From Pseudogemmobacter faecipullorum (GTDB lineage Bacteria > Pseudomonadota > Alphaproteobacteria > Rhodobacterales > Rhodobacteraceae): a stretch of 64,000 nucleotides of DNA. The stretch spans positions 44,583-108,582 of the forward strand of contig NZ_JACDXX010000014.1 in the NCBI RefSeq assembly GCF_020539525.1, in the 5' to 3' direction. The notes under the pieces are model-generated. The model did not search any database and was not told the DNA's origin. It worked only from the letters and a program-made list of their open reading frames with translations. Position numbers and translations under genes: made by a program. Shown here piece after piece: positions 45,568-54,836 of the stretch (the first letter of the stretch is position 1; each line of letters begins with the position of its first letter).

Positions 45568-46017
45568 ATGACCGTTACCGTCAATCATACCGGCATCACC
45601 GTTAAAGACCTCGACCGGGCCGAGGCAATGTTCCGCGATCTGTTCGGCTTTGAGACCTTTTCGCGCGCGCCGCGCGATCCGGCCGTCATCTCGGCCGTGA
45701 TCGGTGTGCCCGGCACCGAGGTCGAGATCGTTTATATGCGCAACGGCACGACCAGTATCGAGCTTTTGTGCTATTCAAAACCGGATGACCGCAAGGATTA
45801 CCGGATGCGCCCGGTCGATCTCGGCTCGCTGCATATGGCGATGAATGTCAGCGATATGGATGACATGCTGAACAAGGTCCGGGCCTGGCCGATGGATCAG
45901 GTCGGCGAGATCATCGTCATCGACCAGGGCCCGAATACCGGCTCGCGGATCGTCTATTTCCGCACCCCGGAAGAGGGGCTGATCATCGAACTGATCGAGA
46001 AAAAGCAGCTCGCCTGA
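45568..46017 (+). CDS. VOC-family (glyoxalase-fold) protein
   Basis: 149 residues with the paired beta-alpha-beta-beta-beta fold. The four typical metal ligands are His in VNHTGI, Glu in SIELLCY, His in LHMAMNV and Glu in LIIELIE. Possible roles are epimerase, isomerase or lyase on a small oxoacid. It is the last gene of the dehydratase operon, 20 nt after the SDR, and a hairpin follows. Confidence 0.8.
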   Translation: MTVTVNHTGITVKDLDRAEAMFRDLFGFETFSRAPRDPAVISAVIGVPGTEVEIVYMRNGTTSIELLCYSKPDDRKDYRMRPVDLGSLHMAMNVSDMDDMLNKVRAWPMDQVGEIIVIDQGPNTGSRIVYFRTPEEGLIIELIEKKQLA

Positions 46018-46028
46018 TCCAGCCAGCC

Positions 46029-46070
46029 GCGCGCCCCGGACCCGCTGAGACATCAGCCCCCGGGGCGCGC
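46029..46070 (+). terminator. Hairpin ending the dehydratase operon
   Basis: A perfect 11-bp stem, GCGCGCCCCGG / CCGGGGCGCGC, with a 20-nt loop, 11 nt after the VOC stop. No T-tract. Confidence 0.6.
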
Positions 46071-46145
46071 GAGGCCAGCCTGTGAGGCTACATCTCTGAA
46101 TTTACCTGCCGCAGCCCGGCACAAGATCCCGCGAAAGTCCGCCCG

Positions 46146-47018
46146 ATGAGCATCCCGACCGTCACCGCTTTCTACGAAAGCCGCACTGGCTCTGTGCAAT
46201 ATGTGGTCGCCGATCCGGTGACGAAAGACTGCCTCATCATCGACCCGGTACTCGATTATGATGAGAAATCCGGCGCGACCGCGACCACAGAAGCCGACCG
46301 CCTTCTGGCTTTCATCGCCGCCGAAGGCTACCGGCTGACGCAGATCCTCGACACCCATCCCCATGCCGACCATTTCTCTGCCGCCGATTACCTGAAACGC
46401 AAAACCGGCGTACCGACGGGTATCGGGGCAGAGGTGGTCGGGGTGCAGCGGCTGTGGAAAGGGTTTTACAACCTGAGCGGCTTTGCGGCGGATGGCTCGC
46501 AATGGGACAGGCTCTACGCCGACGGCGACAGGTTCATGCTCGGCACGATCCCGGCCCGGGTGATGTTTTCACCGGGCCATACCCTGGCCTCGGTCACCTA
46601 TCTGATCGGCGATGCCGCCTTTGTGCATGACACTTTATTCATGCCCGACAGCGGCACGGCGCGGGCAGATTTCCCCGGCGGTTCGGCGAAAGCGCTCTGG
46701 AGCTCTATCCAGGCCATTCTCGCTTTGCCCGATGAGACCCGGATCTTTACCGGCCATGATTATTGCCAGGGCGGCAGGGCACCCGCCTGGGAATCGACCG
46801 TGGCGGCGCAGCGCAGCACCAACAGCCATATTTCGAAATATCTGACCGAAGCGGACTATGTCGCCGCCCGCGAGGCCCGCGATGCGACATTGCCCATGCC
46901 CAAGCTGATCCTGCATGCGCTGCAGGTGAATATCAGCGCGGGCCGCCTGCCCGAGCCGGAAGCCGATGGCAGAAGCTATCTGAAGATCCCGCTCGATCTG
47001 CTGAAAGCGCCCTGGTGA
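46146..47018 (+). CDS. MBL-fold protein, persulfide dioxygenase-like (Blh/ETHE1 type)
   Basis: 290 residues. The metal motif THPHADH is complete, with later His in SPGHTLAS and FTGHDY and Asp in MPDSGTARADFPGG, a segment typical of persulfide dioxygenases and the Blh proteins. It probably oxidises glutathione persulfide. Its stop overlaps the start of the SulP transporter gene (GTG within TGGTGA), matching other sulfur-detoxification operons. Confidence 0.85.
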   Translation: MSIPTVTAFYESRTGSVQYVVADPVTKDCLIIDPVLDYDEKSGATATTEADRLLAFIAAEGYRLTQILDTHPHADHFSAADYLKRKTGVPTGIGAEVVGVQRLWKGFYNLSGFAADGSQWDRLYADGDRFMLGTIPARVMFSPGHTLASVTYLIGDAAFVHDTLFMPDSGTARADFPGGSAKALWSSIQAILALPDETRIFTGHDYCQGGRAPAWESTVAAQRSTNSHISKYLTEADYVAAREARDATLPMPKLILHALQVNISAGRLPEPEADGRSYLKIPLDLLKAPW

Positions 47019-48778
47019 GCCCGGGGCAACGGGCGCCCCTGCTGCCGCCCCTCTTCGCCTGGATCCGGGGCTATAACCGCGCGGATCTGAGCGCGGATCT
47101 GCTGGCGGCGGTGATCGTGACGATCATGCTGATCCCGCAAAGCCTCGCCTATGCCATGCTGGCGGGGCTGCCGCCGGAAACAGGGCTCTATGCCTCGATT
47201 GTACCGCTGCTGGCCTATGCCTGTTTCGGATCCTCCAGAGTTCTGGCTATCGGCCCGGTTGCCATTGTCTCGCTGATGACGGCCTCGGCTGTGGCGCCGG
47301 TGGTCGAGGCGGGGCTTGCTGATGCCCCTGCGGCAGCGCTGACCCTTGCGGCGCTCTCGGGCGCAGCTCTGATCATCATGGGGCTGTTGCGGCTGGGATT
47401 TCTGGCCAATTTCCTCAGCCGTCCGGTGATTTCGGGCTTTATCACCGCCTCGGGTCTGCTGATCGCGGCAGGGCAGCTGCGCCATCTGCTCGGGGTCGGC
47501 GGCGGTGGCGACACTTTGCCTGAAATCCTGGCCTCGCTTTGTGCGCGGGCCAGCGAGATCCATGCCCTGACCCTGGTCATGAGCCTGGCCGTGCTCGGTT
47601 TCCTCTGGCTGTCGCGCAGCCGGCTGCGCGCATGGCTGCTTTGCGCTGGCCTGTCACCCGCACTGGCCGCGGCATGTGCCCGGGCCGCGCCGGTTTTAGC
47701 CATTCTTGGCACCATTCTGGCCGCGCGTCTGCTCGGCCCCGGAGCACAGGGGCTTGCCCTGACCGGTGCCATCCCCCCGGGCCTGCCCGTCCCCGGCCTG
47801 CCCCCCTTTGCCCCCGCCCTTGTGCTCGCGCTCGCACCGGCCGCCTGCCTGATCTCGCTGGTGGGCTTTGTGGAATCGGTCTCGGTCGCCAGCACGCTGG
47901 CCGCAAAGCACCAGCAAAGGATTGAACCGGATCAGGAGCTTATGGGGCTTGGCGCCGCCAATATAGCTGCCGCTTTCACCTCGGGATTTCCGGTGACCGG
48001 CGGCTTTGCACGCTCGGTTGTCAATGCTGATGCAGGCGCCAGAACCCAGGCCGCCGGGGTCTTTGCCGCCTGCGGCCTGACGCTGGCAACGCTTTTCCTC
48101 ACCCCGCTGCTGGCGGATCTGCCCCGGGCCACCCTCGCCGCGACCATTCTTATCGCGGTGCTCTCGCTGGTGGACCTCCCGGCGCTGAGGCGGGTCTGGC
48201 GCTATTCGCGCGGCGATTTCGCAGCCATGCTGACCACGATCCTTGTCACCCTTGGCTATGGGGTAGAGCCGGGCATTACCACCGGCGTCGCGCTTTCGCT
48301 GTTTCTGCATCTGTGGCAGACGACACGGCCGCATTCGGCGGTGGTCGGCCAGGTGCCGGGCACCGAACATTATCGCAATATAGAGCGCCACCAGGTCAGC
48401 ACCTGCCCAGGCGTCCTGTCACTGCGCGTTGATGAAAGTCTGTGGTTCGCCAATGCCCGCTTTCTCGAGGACCGGGTAGCCGCCCTGACCGCCGGGCGCC
48501 CCGGGCTGCGCCATGTCGTGCTGATGTGCCCCGCGGTGAACCGCATCGACAGCAGCGCGCTGGCAAGCCTTGAAGAGATCAATCGCCGTCTCCGGGCCGC
48601 CAGTATCCGCTTTCATCTTTCCGAGGTGAAGGGCCCGGTGATGGACAGACTGAAGCGCACCGCCTTTGTCGATCAGCTCTCGGGCGAGGTCTTCCTCAGC
48701 CATCACGAGGCGATCTGCCAGCTCTGTCCCCCCTCCTTAGCCGCGGATCAGCCCCGCCTCACAGAGGGGGCAGCGTAA
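47015..48778 (+). CDS. SulP-family anion transporter with STAS domain
   Basis: A 587-residue inner-membrane protein with 10-14 hydrophobic segments, the SulP signature IMLIPQSLAYAMLAGLPPETGLYAS and a C-terminal STAS domain (about 460-575, VNRIDSSALASLEEI). I chose the GTG at 47015, which gives the normal length and a 4-nt overlap with the MBL gene. It probably moves sulfate or sulfite made by the persulfide dioxygenase. Confidence 0.9.
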   Translation: MSPGQRAPLLPPLFAWIRGYNRADLSADLLAAVIVTIMLIPQSLAYAMLAGLPPETGLYASIVPLLAYACFGSSRVLAIGPVAIVSLMTASAVAPVVEAGLADAPAAALTLAALSGAALIIMGLLRLGFLANFLSRPVISGFITASGLLIAAGQLRHLLGVGGGGDTLPEILASLCARASEIHALTLVMSLAVLGFLWLSRSRLRAWLLCAGLSPALAAACARAAPVLAILGTILAARLLGPGAQGLALTGAIPPGLPVPGLPPFAPALVLALAPAACLISLVGFVESVSVASTLAAKHQQRIEPDQELMGLGAANIAAAFTSGFPVTGGFARSVVNADAGARTQAAGVFAACGLTLATLFLTPLLADLPRATLAATILIAVLSLVDLPALRRVWRYSRGDFAAMLTTILVTLGYGVEPGITTGVALSLFLHLWQTTRPHSAVVGQVPGTEHYRNIERHQVSTCPGVLSLRVDESLWFANARFLEDRVAALTAGRPGLRHVVLMCPAVNRIDSSALASLEEINRRLRAASIRFHLSEVKGPVMDRLKRTAFVDQLSGEVFLSHHEAICQLCPPSLAADQPRLTEGAA

Positions 48779-48910
48779 AAGACGCGCCCGACCCGGACCT
48801 TCCCCGCAGCACCGGCCGCACAGAAGGCCGATCAGAACCGGGGCCAGCCCGCACGGCCCGACTGCAATATTCTGGGTGGATCAAGAGCCGGACAGGGCGA
48901 AAAGCACCTG

Positions 48911-48973
48911 CCCTGCGGCAGAGCGGCAGGCCCCTCTCGCCCTGCCCCGCTCTGCCGCAGGGCGAGAGGGGCC
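48911..48973 (+). other. Mutually exclusive hairpin pair
   Basis: Three segments can form either of two strong hairpins. 48911-48926 is the exact 16-nt complement of 48947-48962. 48929-48945 is the exact 17-nt complement of 48957-48973. The two pairings share 48957-48962, so both cannot form fully. It lies in the 275-nt gap before the small secreted protein gene. No T-tract is seen. Confidence 0.6.
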
Positions 48974-49053
48974 ATGAGCGCCCTTTCTTCCTCAGCCAGG
49001 CAGAACGATTTGCCGCAGTTGTGGGGCAGGCAGCAAAACTGTAGCTGGACAGC

Positions 49054-49458
49054 ATGGGACCGGGCTTCCGACAAAAACTGCGTTTGATCCTTATGTGGGT
49101 GATGCTGCTTCCTTTCATGGGCACATCGCTGATTGCAAAGGGCGTGATGCCTGTTGCTGCGGCAGATGGCGCTGTCATGCTGGTCATCTGCTCCGGCGGA
49201 ACCATGACCGAAATCGCATTCGATCCGGTCACCATGGAACCTGTCCCAGATGCAGGTGACAGACAGCCCAAAGACAGTGATCCGGTGCATTGCGTCTGGG
49301 CCGGATCGCATCCGGCGGCCGATGCGCCGCTCGCATCATCCCTTCCGGCCAGGATCACGGGCTATAGTGTCACTGCACCGCACCATTTCGACACGGTTCT
49401 GCGCATGGCCGATGCGACCGGCCTGCCCCCTGCGACGGGGCCTCCGCACTGGTTCTGA
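49054..49458 (+). CDS. Small secreted protein, possibly DUF2946-like
   Basis: 134 residues with an N-terminal hydrophobic segment (LILMWVMLLPFMGTSLIA), so exported or anchored. The mature part has MLVICSGG and a later HCVWAG, a spaced Cys plus His-Cys pattern seen in DUF2946 proteins, which often precede metal-uptake genes. It starts 39 nt before the PepSY gene's ATG and probably shares its operon. Function unknown. Confidence 0.6.
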   Translation: MGPGFRQKLRLILMWVMLLPFMGTSLIAKGVMPVAAADGAVMLVICSGGTMTEIAFDPVTMEPVPDAGDRQPKDSDPVHCVWAGSHPAADAPLASSLPARITGYSVTAPHHFDTVLRMADATGLPPATGPPHWF

Positions 49459-49496
49459 CGTTTTCAAAACCTGAAACATCAGAACGAAAGATCCCA

Positions 49497-50876
49497 ATGT
49501 CCACTGAAACCAACGGGGCAGCGCTCCCGAAGGCCGTCGCCCGGCATGCGCAGGCCTCTGATCTCTATCGTGCCGTCTGGCGCTGGCATTTTTACGCAGG
49601 CCTGCTGATCCTGCCCTTCATGATCACTTTGTCCGTCACCGGCGCGATCTACCTTTTCAAAGATGAAGTCGACCGGTTTGTACATGCCGGTTTTATGCAG
49701 ATTGACCCCGTTGCCACCCACCGGCTGGCACCTTCTGAGATCATTGCGGCGGCTTTGTCTGCTCAGCCCGGGCGAGCGATAAAATATACTGATCCGGCGG
49801 ATGACACCCTGTCCACCGAGGTGACCGTGCAGCCCGACAGCGGCGGGCGCATGGCCGTCTATGTCAATCAGTATACCGGAGCAGTACTGGAGGCCCGCCC
49901 GGACCGCAGCACTTTTTCCTGGACCCTGCGCTATCTGCATTCCTTCAGATATTTTGGCGCAACACCGCGTATGATGATCGAAATCGTGGGCGGCTGGTCG
50001 ATCCTGCTGGTCCTGACCGGGATCTGGCTGTGGTGGCCCAGAGGGCGCAGAGAGGGCGTTCTTTCCGTGCGCGGCCCGGTCAGAAGACGGGTTTTCTGGC
50101 GCGACAGCCATGCCGTGACCGGTATTTTCACCGCTGGCTTCATCGTCTTTCTGGCCGTGACGGGCATGCCATGGTCATCGGTCTGGGGAGCAAAGGTCAA
50201 TGAATGGGCGAATGGCAGCAATTTCGGCTATCCTGCAGGTCTTCGGACCGAAGTGCCAATGTCGGACGAGCATCTCGACCATATTGCCAAAACTTCCTGG
50301 TCGCTTGAACAGGCCCGGATCCCACAAACCGCAGCGCCAGCGCCCGGTATGACGCCCATTGGCCTCGATGCGGCGGTTGACAGCTTTACCAGGCTCGGAC
50401 TGCACCGGGGCTTTTCGGTCGCCCTGCCGCAAACGGCAACCGGGGTCTATTCCGGCTCGGTCTATCCTGACGATCTGAGCCAGCAAAGGGTGGTCCATCT
50501 CGATCAGTATTCGGGCCGGCCGCTGATCGATATGAGCTATGGCGATTACGGCCCGCTGGGGCGCTGGCTGGAATTCGGCATCAACACCCATATGGGCCAG
50601 TCATTCGGTTTACTGAACCAGATCCTGCTGTTGCTGGCCTGCCTTGGGATCGTGTTCCTTGCGGTTTCGGCGGCGGTGATGTGGTGGAAACGCCGCCCCT
50701 CTGGCCGTCTTGGGGTGCCGCCCCTGCCATCAGACCGCAAGGTGTTTTGTGGCTTGTTCGCCATTCTGGGCATTGGCGGCGTGATCTTCCCGCTGACCGG
50801 AGCCTCGCTTGTGGTGATGGTCCTGCTCGACTGGATCTGGCAGAAAACCCGCCCCGCTCTGGCACCCTCGGTCTGA
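49497..50876 (+). CDS. PepSY-domain membrane protein
   Basis: A 459-residue inner-membrane protein with about five hydrophobic helices (WRWHFYAGLLILPFMITLSV near residue 30, IEIVGGWSILLVLTGIWLWW near 165, FTAGFIVFLAVTGMPW near 210, then two near the C-terminus). The PepSY-associated WRxHxYAG and DSHAVTGIF segments are present. The family is linked to iron/siderophore reduction and metal uptake. No TonB receptor lies beside it in this window. Confidence 0.87.
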   Translation: MSTETNGAALPKAVARHAQASDLYRAVWRWHFYAGLLILPFMITLSVTGAIYLFKDEVDRFVHAGFMQIDPVATHRLAPSEIIAAALSAQPGRAIKYTDPADDTLSTEVTVQPDSGGRMAVYVNQYTGAVLEARPDRSTFSWTLRYLHSFRYFGATPRMMIEIVGGWSILLVLTGIWLWWPRGRREGVLSVRGPVRRRVFWRDSHAVTGIFTAGFIVFLAVTGMPWSSVWGAKVNEWANGSNFGYPAGLRTEVPMSDEHLDHIAKTSWSLEQARIPQTAAPAPGMTPIGLDAAVDSFTRLGLHRGFSVALPQTATGVYSGSVYPDDLSQQRVVHLDQYSGRPLIDMSYGDYGPLGRWLEFGINTHMGQSFGLLNQILLLLACLGIVFLAVSAAVMWWKRRPSGRLGVPPLPSDRKVFCGLFAILGIGGVIFPLTGASLVVMVLLDWIWQKTRPALAPSV

Positions 50877-50887
50877 GAAATCGTCAC

Positions 50888-51071
50888 GGGCAGCCCTTCG
50901 CCGGGCTGCCCGCTCCCGCTCTGCCTGCAGCCTGAGCGCGCTCTGCATCGGCTTTGGTGCCCATAGCCTCATCAGCATGATTGCAGAAGTCAGGTCCCTG
51001 GCGGCTGCAGCCCAGCCCGGCGAAAGCTGACAGAATACGCGAGAAACCCGGGCTGCAACGCAGCCCGGGTT
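50888..51071. terminator. Two hairpins between convergent genes
   Basis: GGGCAGCCC / GGGCTGCCC (50888-50896, 50903-50911) follows the PepSY stop. AACCCGGGCTGC / GCAGCCCGGGTT (51045-51056, 51060-51071) has a 12-bp perfect stem and a 3-nt loop. Together they probably end transcription from both sides. The remaining sequence to 51236 shows no gene. Confidence 0.65.
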
Positions 51072-51236
51072 AATCAGCCGGATATTTCCTCCTGCGCCAG
51101 TGCGAGACAGCTCCGCCCGCCCCGGCACTGTCAGGCGGGCGGGAAAAAGAACCGACCCTGTCGGGCCCGGTGGCTTTGTCCTTCACCCGATCCGCCAGAT
51201 GCAGGCGAGCCGCCGCCTGCATCTTTGCTGCCCCGC

Positions 51237-54200
51237 TCAGAACTGCGTGGTTATATTGAGGAAGAAGCCTTTATTAGGCGCCTCGACTTTGCGCAGATCA
51301 TCATCAACCTCGCCCCAGAGATATCCGCCGCCAACCCGCAGATTGTCGCCGAACAGCCGGTAGACTCCCAGAAGGGCTGCCTGTTCTGTGGTATCTGAGC
51401 GCGGAGCATAAAAGTTGCGGACTTCCATCATAACGTCCCAGTTGTGCACGATATGATAATCGGCCCGCAGCACCAGCAGATGCGCCTCGCTGGTGACGAA
51501 ATTATCGCTGCCGCGCTCTGCGCTTTCGCGCAGGCGGTAGCCATATTTCGCGCCCAGGGTCCAGCTCGGATTGAGCTGCCAGTTGATCGCAGCATTCAGA
51601 ATATGGCTCTTTTGCCGGGCCCCATTGATATCACCGTCAATATTCACCTGATCGGCCCCGGGCAGGTCATAGAGATAGCTGTAGCTGAGCAGCGCATTCA
51701 CCCGGTCGTCGTTTGCCGGCCGCCAGGCATAGCCCAGCCGGGCCTCGACATAGCGCCCGTCGCGGAACGAGGACTGGTCGCTTTCAGAAAACACCGCATC
51801 CACCGAGCTGAGGAAACGCCAGTCCGGCGACAGCGCATATTCATAGGCACCGCTCAGCAGCCAGGTGTCGCGGTCCAGCTCATTCTCCGGCCGGTCAGAC
51901 TCCTCCTGGCGCCATTCACCGCGCAGCCGGGCCGCCACCGTTTCTCCGCCCTTATAGGCCAGACCCAGCGAGACACCGCGCCGGTCGAGCTGGCTGCCAT
52001 CGCTTTCGCGGCTGCCGCCATACTGGAACATGGCATCATAATTCCAGCGCTCCGAGGGGGTATAGCTCACCCCATAGCCCGAGGTCAGGGCAGGCCGGGT
52101 GCCAAAAGCGCTGTAATTGGTTTCCGAAGTATAACTCCAGCTGTTATTGATCTTTGACGTGGTGCCAAACACCAGACTGCCCCGGTCGCGGCCACTGAAA
52201 TCGGTGGTGTCAAAGCGGCGCAACGGATCGAGCCGGTAGCCGATTGTGGTGGAAGTATCGGCATTGGGCCGGTAGTTCAGCTCCAGTCTGCCCGCCCCGC
52301 CGAGGCTGCCATGCGAGACCTCCCCAAGCACATCAAGCTTTTCACTGAGCTGCAGCTGCGCCCCAACCCCAAGCCGGTCATTGCGCTGGCGGCTGCCATC
52401 GCGCGCCACTGTGGCCTGACCAAAGACCCAGGCCGAAAGTGCCTCATCGCGGCGCCAGGTCAGGCGCAGCGCCGCATCAATCCGGCGCCCCTGATCGTCA
52501 TATTGCGCGGTACCGGCGACACGCCGGTCATGCGCCACCTCCCACTCCAGCAACCAGACCGCATCATAGCGATGTACAAGCCCGATCCGCGCAACCTCTT
52601 CACGCAGACCGTCATCGCGTTTCAGGGCCTCGCCGCCAAAGGTCAGATCGGTCCGGGCCGAGATGGCCAGCCGCCCCGAAAGCCCCATCGCCTGCTGATC
52701 ATAGCCAAAGTCCTGATCGGGCGAGGAAAAGCCCTTTTCCTTGCGGTCATAGAAACCGGCGATTTCCCCCTTCATCCCGGCAAAGCCAAGATCGGTTCTG
52801 CCGGCAACCCGCAAAGACCCGGCCCGTAGCCCCGGCAATCCATAGCTGGGATCGGTGGGCTCGAGATCCAGCCCGCCATTCAGCGAGAAGCTTGAGCCAA
52901 AGCCCGGCCCCTCGCTGACCGCATATTCGATCAGCAGCTCGCGGTTTTCGCCCTGCCGCCACAGAATATCGGCCCCGGCGAGGGTATTATCGGCCAGACC
53001 CGAGGTTTCGCGGATCACCGAAGCCCCGAACCGCAGCTGATCATTCGCCCAGACCTCGCTGCGCGCGCCCGCCGTATATCCATCGACATCGCCGACTGTC
53101 GGCACATATTCATATTGCGCCACCAGATTGACATCATAATCGCCCAGCGGATTGTCGCGGATCAGCCCGTCGCCCGCCATGCCGGAAGACAGTGGCGCAT
53201 TCAGAATGATCACCCCCTGTACCGGGTTGATGCGGTAATCCCGTCCTTCGGTCAGGACCCGGGTCTCGACCACCAGCCCGGTGGTCCGTGACACCACCTG
53301 GACAAAGACGGTTTCACTGTCGACCAGCAGATCCTGGCGTGACAGGAAATAGGCGCTGCCGCCGGTGGCGCGCATCACATCGCGCTGCATCAGGCTGTCG
53401 GCCTGGGCGGCAAAGCCGGTGATGCGCAGCCGGCTCTCGCCCTCGCCGGTGATCCCCGGCGAGCGGTATTCACCGGAAAGACCATAAAGGGCGCGATCAC
53501 TGCGCACGCTGAGGCCGGTGCTTTCGCGCGGCTTGAAATCCCCCCATTGCAGATGGCTGTTATCCCTTTCGGCGCGCAGGAAAAACTTACCCGAACTGGG
53601 CGCCAGATCTGTCATCTGACTGTCATCGCCAAAGGTGGCAAACACATCCTCGGCCTGAATCTCGCGCAGCACCTGATCGGGATGTTTGCGGCCGAAATTG
53701 CGGAAGAGGTCGCGCAGCTCTTCCTCGCGTGTATCAACAGAAGCTGTGATCCGGGTGCCATCGGCCAGGATCCCCTGGGCAAATCCGGCGATCCGGCCAA
53801 GCCGCCAGGTCTCGCCCTCCTGCCGGCCAAGTGTCAGATCGATGATCCCGGTTCCGAACCATTCCGATCGCTCGACTGTCACCGAGCGGCTGAGCTGGCG
53901 CCCGTCGATCGAAATCGCCACGGCATGGGTTCCCGGCGGCAGGATGCGCTGGATGACAAAGCTACCATTGCGATCCACCGGAACCCGTTCGCCGAGTACG
54001 GTGACCGGCTGCCCGCTGCCCGATCGTCCGGAAACGGTGATAGCACCGCCCCGCACCGGAATGCCGCGCTGCGCCGTCATATCATTGCCCTCACCCGCAG
54101 CGATGACCGGCCCGCTGAGATCCGGCGCCTCCGCCCGGGCCAGGCGTTTCAGGGCCAGGCTCTTTGTCTCATCACGGCGCCCCTCGGCATCAGAGACGCG

Positions 54201-54836
54201 CAGGAAATACAGATACTCGCCGTGATCTTCCGGCATATTGGTGGCTGCAGGCATCTGCCACATCCCGGTGCCATTGGCCGCAATCGGCACTCTGGCAATA
54301 CTGCGCCCGCGCAGATCGGTGATCACCACCTCTGCCGCAGCAATCCAGCCCGGATAGTTTGAGGAGGCGCGGAAAGTCACCGTTTCGCCCGCAACAAAGC
54401 CTTCGCGCAGATCCTGGGTTGCAATCGCGAGGCGCGGCCTGCCGCCCAGCCCGTCATAGGTCAGATCAACCCCGGCCAGCTCCAGCAGGCGGTCCATCTG
54501 GCGCAGCCGGTCCGGTCCGGCAGTGACGCCTGCGATTGTTGTCGGTGCCGCATCACTGCTGCCCCCAATCCCTTCGATTGAAATCGAAAAGCCGGTCTCG
54601 CCAAGATCGGGGGCCTGGCCGATATCGACATTCGGCGCGACCGGACCCGTGACCACCGTCCCGGCATCAGAGTGAACACAATCACCCGCATAATTAAGAC
54701 CATCCGCCCGACAGACTTCTGCAAGCGCTGCAGAAGGCAGGAAAATCTCATATGAGGTGACCGTTCCGGCCAGCACAAACCGACGCGTCCGGCGCAGAAG
54801 ATCAAGCGAAACCAGATCTCTAAGAACAAAACTCAT
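51237..54836 (-). CDS. Predicted outer-membrane beta-barrel with periplasmic Ig-like region
   Basis: 1199 residues. The N-terminus has a hydrophobic export segment ending near LPSAALA. Residues about 120-350 look like Ig-like or invasin-type beta domains (VTFRASSNYPG, GTHAVAISIDGRQL). From about 600 on, alternating short amphipathic strands rich in Tyr, Trp and Arg suggest a large barrel. The protein ends in Phe (LNITTQF), the usual signal for barrel insertion. No TonB plug is recognised. It overlaps the DUF11-repeat gene by 4 nt, so the two products probably work together at the surface. Confidence 0.7.
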   Translation of the reverse strand: MSFVLRDLVSLDLLRRTRRFVLAGTVTSYEIFLPSAALAEVCRADGLNYAGDCVHSDAGTVVTGPVAPNVDIGQAPDLGETGFSISIEGIGGSSDAAPTTIAGVTAGPDRLRQMDRLLELAGVDLTYDGLGGRPRLAIATQDLREGFVAGETVTFRASSNYPGWIAAAEVVITDLRGRSIARVPIAANGTGMWQMPAATNMPEDHGEYLYFLRVSDAEGRRDETKSLALKRLARAEAPDLSGPVIAAGEGNDMTAQRGIPVRGGAITVSGRSGSGQPVTVLGERVPVDRNGSFVIQRILPPGTHAVAISIDGRQLSRSVTVERSEWFGTGIIDLTLGRQEGETWRLGRIAGFAQGILADGTRITASVDTREEELRDLFRNFGRKHPDQVLREIQAEDVFATFGDDSQMTDLAPSSGKFFLRAERDNSHLQWGDFKPRESTGLSVRSDRALYGLSGEYRSPGITGEGESRLRITGFAAQADSLMQRDVMRATGGSAYFLSRQDLLVDSETVFVQVVSRTTGLVVETRVLTEGRDYRINPVQGVIILNAPLSSGMAGDGLIRDNPLGDYDVNLVAQYEYVPTVGDVDGYTAGARSEVWANDQLRFGASVIRETSGLADNTLAGADILWRQGENRELLIEYAVSEGPGFGSSFSLNGGLDLEPTDPSYGLPGLRAGSLRVAGRTDLGFAGMKGEIAGFYDRKEKGFSSPDQDFGYDQQAMGLSGRLAISARTDLTFGGEALKRDDGLREEVARIGLVHRYDAVWLLEWEVAHDRRVAGTAQYDDQGRRIDAALRLTWRRDEALSAWVFGQATVARDGSRQRNDRLGVGAQLQLSEKLDVLGEVSHGSLGGAGRLELNYRPNADTSTTIGYRLDPLRRFDTTDFSGRDRGSLVFGTTSKINNSWSYTSETNYSAFGTRPALTSGYGVSYTPSERWNYDAMFQYGGSRESDGSQLDRRGVSLGLAYKGGETVAARLRGEWRQEESDRPENELDRDTWLLSGAYEYALSPDWRFLSSVDAVFSESDQSSFRDGRYVEARLGYAWRPANDDRVNALLSYSYLYDLPGADQVNIDGDINGARQKSHILNAAINWQLNPSWTLGAKYGYRLRESAERGSDNFVTSEAHLLVLRADYHIVHNWDVMMEVRNFYAPRSDTTEQAALLGVYRLFGDNLRVGGGYLWGEVDDDLRKVEAPNKGFFLNITTQF

